Positions 31,382 through 32,934 of a DNA stretch of 32,934 bases are shown here, in pieces. The notes under the pieces were generated by a model. The model saw only the letters and a program-made list of their open reading frames with translations, searched no databases and was not told the origin of the DNA. Source of the DNA: Lachnospiraceae bacterium (lineage in GTDB: Bacteria > Bacillota > Clostridia > Lachnospirales > Lachnospiraceae); contig JAGBNK010000027.1 of assembly GCA_017634455.1 (NCBI GenBank), positions 1 through 32,934 of the forward strand, read 5' to 3'. Both the position numbers and the translations under genes were made by a program. The first letter of the stretch is position 1. The number at the start of each line of letters is the position of its first letter.

Positions 31382-32482
31382 ATGAGAAATCATGAAGTAA
31401 TTGCAGAGCAGAAACTGTTGGATGTGTATGGTGAAATCGCAGAGCCTGGTTGGGCGAGAAAACAGATGTGGCAGTATGACAGAAGCGACATCAAAGCGTC
31501 GAAGTTTAGGATTAAAGAATGGGATTACTATCTCATTGTGGGGGACGATTTTGCAGTGGCCACAATAATTTCCGATGATGGTTATGTAGGCCTACAATCT
31601 GTGTCTCTGCTTGAGCTGGGGGATGAGCCATGGGAGCATACTGAGACTGTGTTAAATGTATTCCCAATGGGTAAGCTTCACATGCCATCCAATTCATCAG
31701 AAGGTGATGTGGTTTATGCAGATAAGAGATTGCATATGAGCTATAAGTTGCGGCCGCTAGAAGGTCAAGAGACTGTTACTGAAGCAGTGGCTGCGAATAA
31801 TGAGATAAATTCATCAGGTCTGATTCGTCATATATCATGTCACTTCGAGAATTTCTGTGATGGTAAGCCATTTGATTGTGAGATTGATTTGGCACAACCG
31901 GATATGGATACTATGGTTATTGCAACTCCATGGGACGAGCGCCATGCCTTCTATTATAACCAGAAGATTAATTGTATGAGAGCCAGCGGCTGGGCGATGT
32001 ATGACGGCAAGAGATATGAGTTCAATCCGGATAGAAATTATGGAACTCTGGATTGGGGCAGAGGAGTGTGGACTTATGACAATACTTGGAAGTGGGGCTC
32101 GGGAAATGCAACCGTTGATGGGCATAGCTTTGGCTTCAATATAGGATATGGCTTTGGTAATACAAGTGCTGCTAGTGAGAATATATTGTTCTATGATGGA
32201 GTTGCCCATAAGCTGGACGATGTGACATTCAACATTCCTACTGATGAAAATGGCAATGATGATTATATGAGTCCATGGACCATCACATCATCTGATGGAC
32301 GATTCGAGATGGAGTTTACACCGATTCTAGATAGAGCAGCCTGTATGGATTTTAAATTGATTGTCAGTGATCAGCATCAGGTGTTTGGTAGAATGAGTGG
32401 AAAAGCTGTCTTGGATGATGGAACTGTTGTGAATGTGAAAGATATGCTTATGTTTGCGGAGAAGGTGCATAATAAGTATTAA
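31382..32482 (+). CDS. DUF2804 family protein
   Basis: The 366-residue protein matches my recollection of DUF2804: an N-terminal GEIAEPGWARKQMWQYDR, a central NQKINCMRASGWAMYDGKRY with RNYGTLDWGRGVW, and a C-terminal DYMSPWTITSSDGRFEMEFT followed by TPILDR. The tryptophan- and glycine-rich beta pattern recalls lipocalin-like hydrolase folds, but no function is established. AGGAGGGGG is spaced for the ATG at 31382, seven codons inside the longest frame. It is 33 bases downstream of hipA, so read-through is possible, though it looks like an ordinary chromosomal gene caught between toxin modules. Confidence 0.75.
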   Translation: MRNHEVIAEQKLLDVYGEIAEPGWARKQMWQYDRSDIKASKFRIKEWDYYLIVGDDFAVATIISDDGYVGLQSVSLLELGDEPWEHTETVLNVFPMGKLHMPSNSSEGDVVYADKRLHMSYKLRPLEGQETVTEAVAANNEINSSGLIRHISCHFENFCDGKPFDCEIDLAQPDMDTMVIATPWDERHAFYYNQKINCMRASGWAMYDGKRYEFNPDRNYGTLDWGRGVWTYDNTWKWGSGNATVDGHSFGFNIGYGFGNTSAASENILFYDGVAHKLDDVTFNIPTDENGNDDYMSPWTITSSDGRFEMEFTPILDRAACMDFKLIVSDQHQVFGRMSGKAVLDDGTVVNVKDMLMFAEKVHNKY

Positions 32483-32486
32483 ACAA

Positions 32487-32527
32487 TTGCACATTTCACT
32501 TAGCTAAAATGTGCAATTATTGCATAT
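32487..32527. repeat. 41-bp repeat, copy 1
   Basis: Runs from TTGCACATTTCACTT to GCATAT and matches copy 2 at all but five or so positions. Its TTGCACATTT and AAATGTGCAA arms form a hairpin directly after the DUF2804 stop, which may also act as a weak terminator. Confidence 0.7.
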
Positions 32528-32551
32528 CCCATAATTATAAATGTGCAAAAG

Positions 32552-32592
32552 TTGCACATTTCACTTGACTAAAATGTGCAAAAGTTGCATAT
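32552..32592. repeat. 41-bp repeat, copy 2, with promoter elements
   Basis: Starts 65 bases after copy 1. TTGACT (32565) and TATTAT (32590) could be a promoter, at a long 19-base spacing. The AAATGTGCAA-AAG-TTGCACATTT palindrome spans its left edge (32539-32561), and AAATGTGCAA-AAG-TTGCATAT lies within it. These are operator candidates for the gene at 32617. Confidence 0.65.
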
Positions 32593-32616
32593 TATAGTTA
32601 AGAGGAGGTGCAAAAT

Positions 32617-32934
32617 ATGCAAATGAAAGCTCTTAGAAAAAAATGTGGATATACTCAAAAAGAAGCGGCTGATAAGTTTGGAATATCTTTGAGGACATAT
32701 ATTTCATATGAAAATGATGAATCAAAATCTACAAGTATGAAATATAGATATATGATAAATGAACTTGAAAATTTAAGCCATATGGACGAGGAGCATGGGG
32801 TTTTGTCTGTCGATGAAATTCGAAAGATATGCGATGATGTTTTTAAGAATTATGATGTAAAATATTGTTATTTGTTTGGATCTTATGCAAAGGGGAAAGC
32901 GACACAAAGCAGCGATGTGGATTTACTTATTTCA
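32617..32934 (+). CDS. XRE helix-turn-helix fused to MNT nucleotidyltransferase (partial)
   Basis: This gene is open for 106 codons to the window edge. Residues 3-52 form an XRE-type HTH (MKALRKKCGYTQKEAADKFG, ISLRTYISYEN). After a linker, residues 80-106 begin a minimal nucleotidyltransferase: YCYLFGSYAKGKATQSSDVD has GSY at 88-90 and the metal-binding aspartates 100 and 102. MNT proteins are antitoxins that AMPylate HEPN ribonuclease toxins, so a HEPN gene is expected just beyond the window. GAGGAGG stands 8 bases before the ATG. Fusion of the HTH to the MNT lets one protein be both regulator and antitoxin; this is inferred. Confidence 0.85.
   Translation, partial: MQMKALRKKCGYTQKEAADKFGISLRTYISYENDESKSTSMKYRYMINELENLSHMDEEHGVLSVDEIRKICDDVFKNYDVKYCYLFGSYAKGKATQSSDVDLLIS

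Noticed and set aside
32487-32592. Repeats near the right edge considered as a CRISPR array
   Set aside because: Only two units, with internal palindromes and promoter elements, and no regular spacers; operator repeats explain them better.

Overview
The window looks like a chromosomal segment of a motile, low-GC anaerobic Firmicute, most likely Lachnospiraceae (Butyrivibrio, Roseburia or Lachnospira-like). This is inferred from AT-rich DNA, strong AGGAGG-type ribosome binding sites, a two-gene SufC/short-SufB locus, and a flagellar block in the order flgM-flgN-flgK-flgK-flgL-fliW-csrA. Apart from one degenerate fragment, every gene I accept is on the + strand. I see no rRNA, tRNA or CRISPR array.

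Layout. 1-1.7 kb holds small membrane or unknown proteins, a minus-strand DUF6061-like remnant and a terminator. 1.75-3.9 kb is a sulfur pair: a LarE-type sulfur transferase and a Cys/Met-metabolism PLP enzyme, with a palindromic operator candidate between them. 4.1-5.8 kb is a minimal Suf (SMS-like) Fe-S assembly operon. 6.0-7.4 kb is an APC amino-acid permease. 7.7-8.9 kb encodes a calcium-loop protein behind a candidate sigma-D (sigma-28) promoter. 9.0-11.7 kb has an LCP-family cell-wall protein and an arabinose/fucose-isomerase-like protein whose ribosome binding site lies inside a strong hairpin. 11.9-19.0 kb is the late flagellar block, starting at a near-consensus sigma-D promoter and ending with the FliW-CsrA switch. 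19.1-21.0 kb is a membrane-anchored GH25 muramidase. 21.0-22.3 kb is luxS and the SAH/MTA nucleosidase gene, two consecutive steps of S-adenosylhomocysteine recycling. 22.4-27.0 kb is envelope work: a GT2 glycosyltransferase, a large GT-C-like membrane protein and GlmM.

The last 6 kb is accessory and is the most interesting part. Three toxin-antitoxin-like loci lie almost end to end, each with its own duplicated palindromic or repeated operator: (i) a stand-alone HipA-like kinase with an uncharacterised partner ending in a helix-turn-helix, behind two identical 16-bp palindromes, one of which contains a -35 box; (ii) a complete hipB-hipA pair behind two long AT palindromes; (iii) an HTH-MNT nucleotidyltransferase fusion, cut by the window edge, behind two 41-bp repeats. 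A PgeF-type enzyme and a DUF2804 protein are interleaved. Locus (i) is the best candidate here for an undescribed system.

Start codons were moved inward from the longest reading frame where a ribosome binding site and family alignment favoured it (positions 1229, 7684, 18309, 18763, 19077, 21023, 21630, 27269, 29962, 30230 and 31382). All family calls come from reading motifs and from memory of the families; no database search was run.
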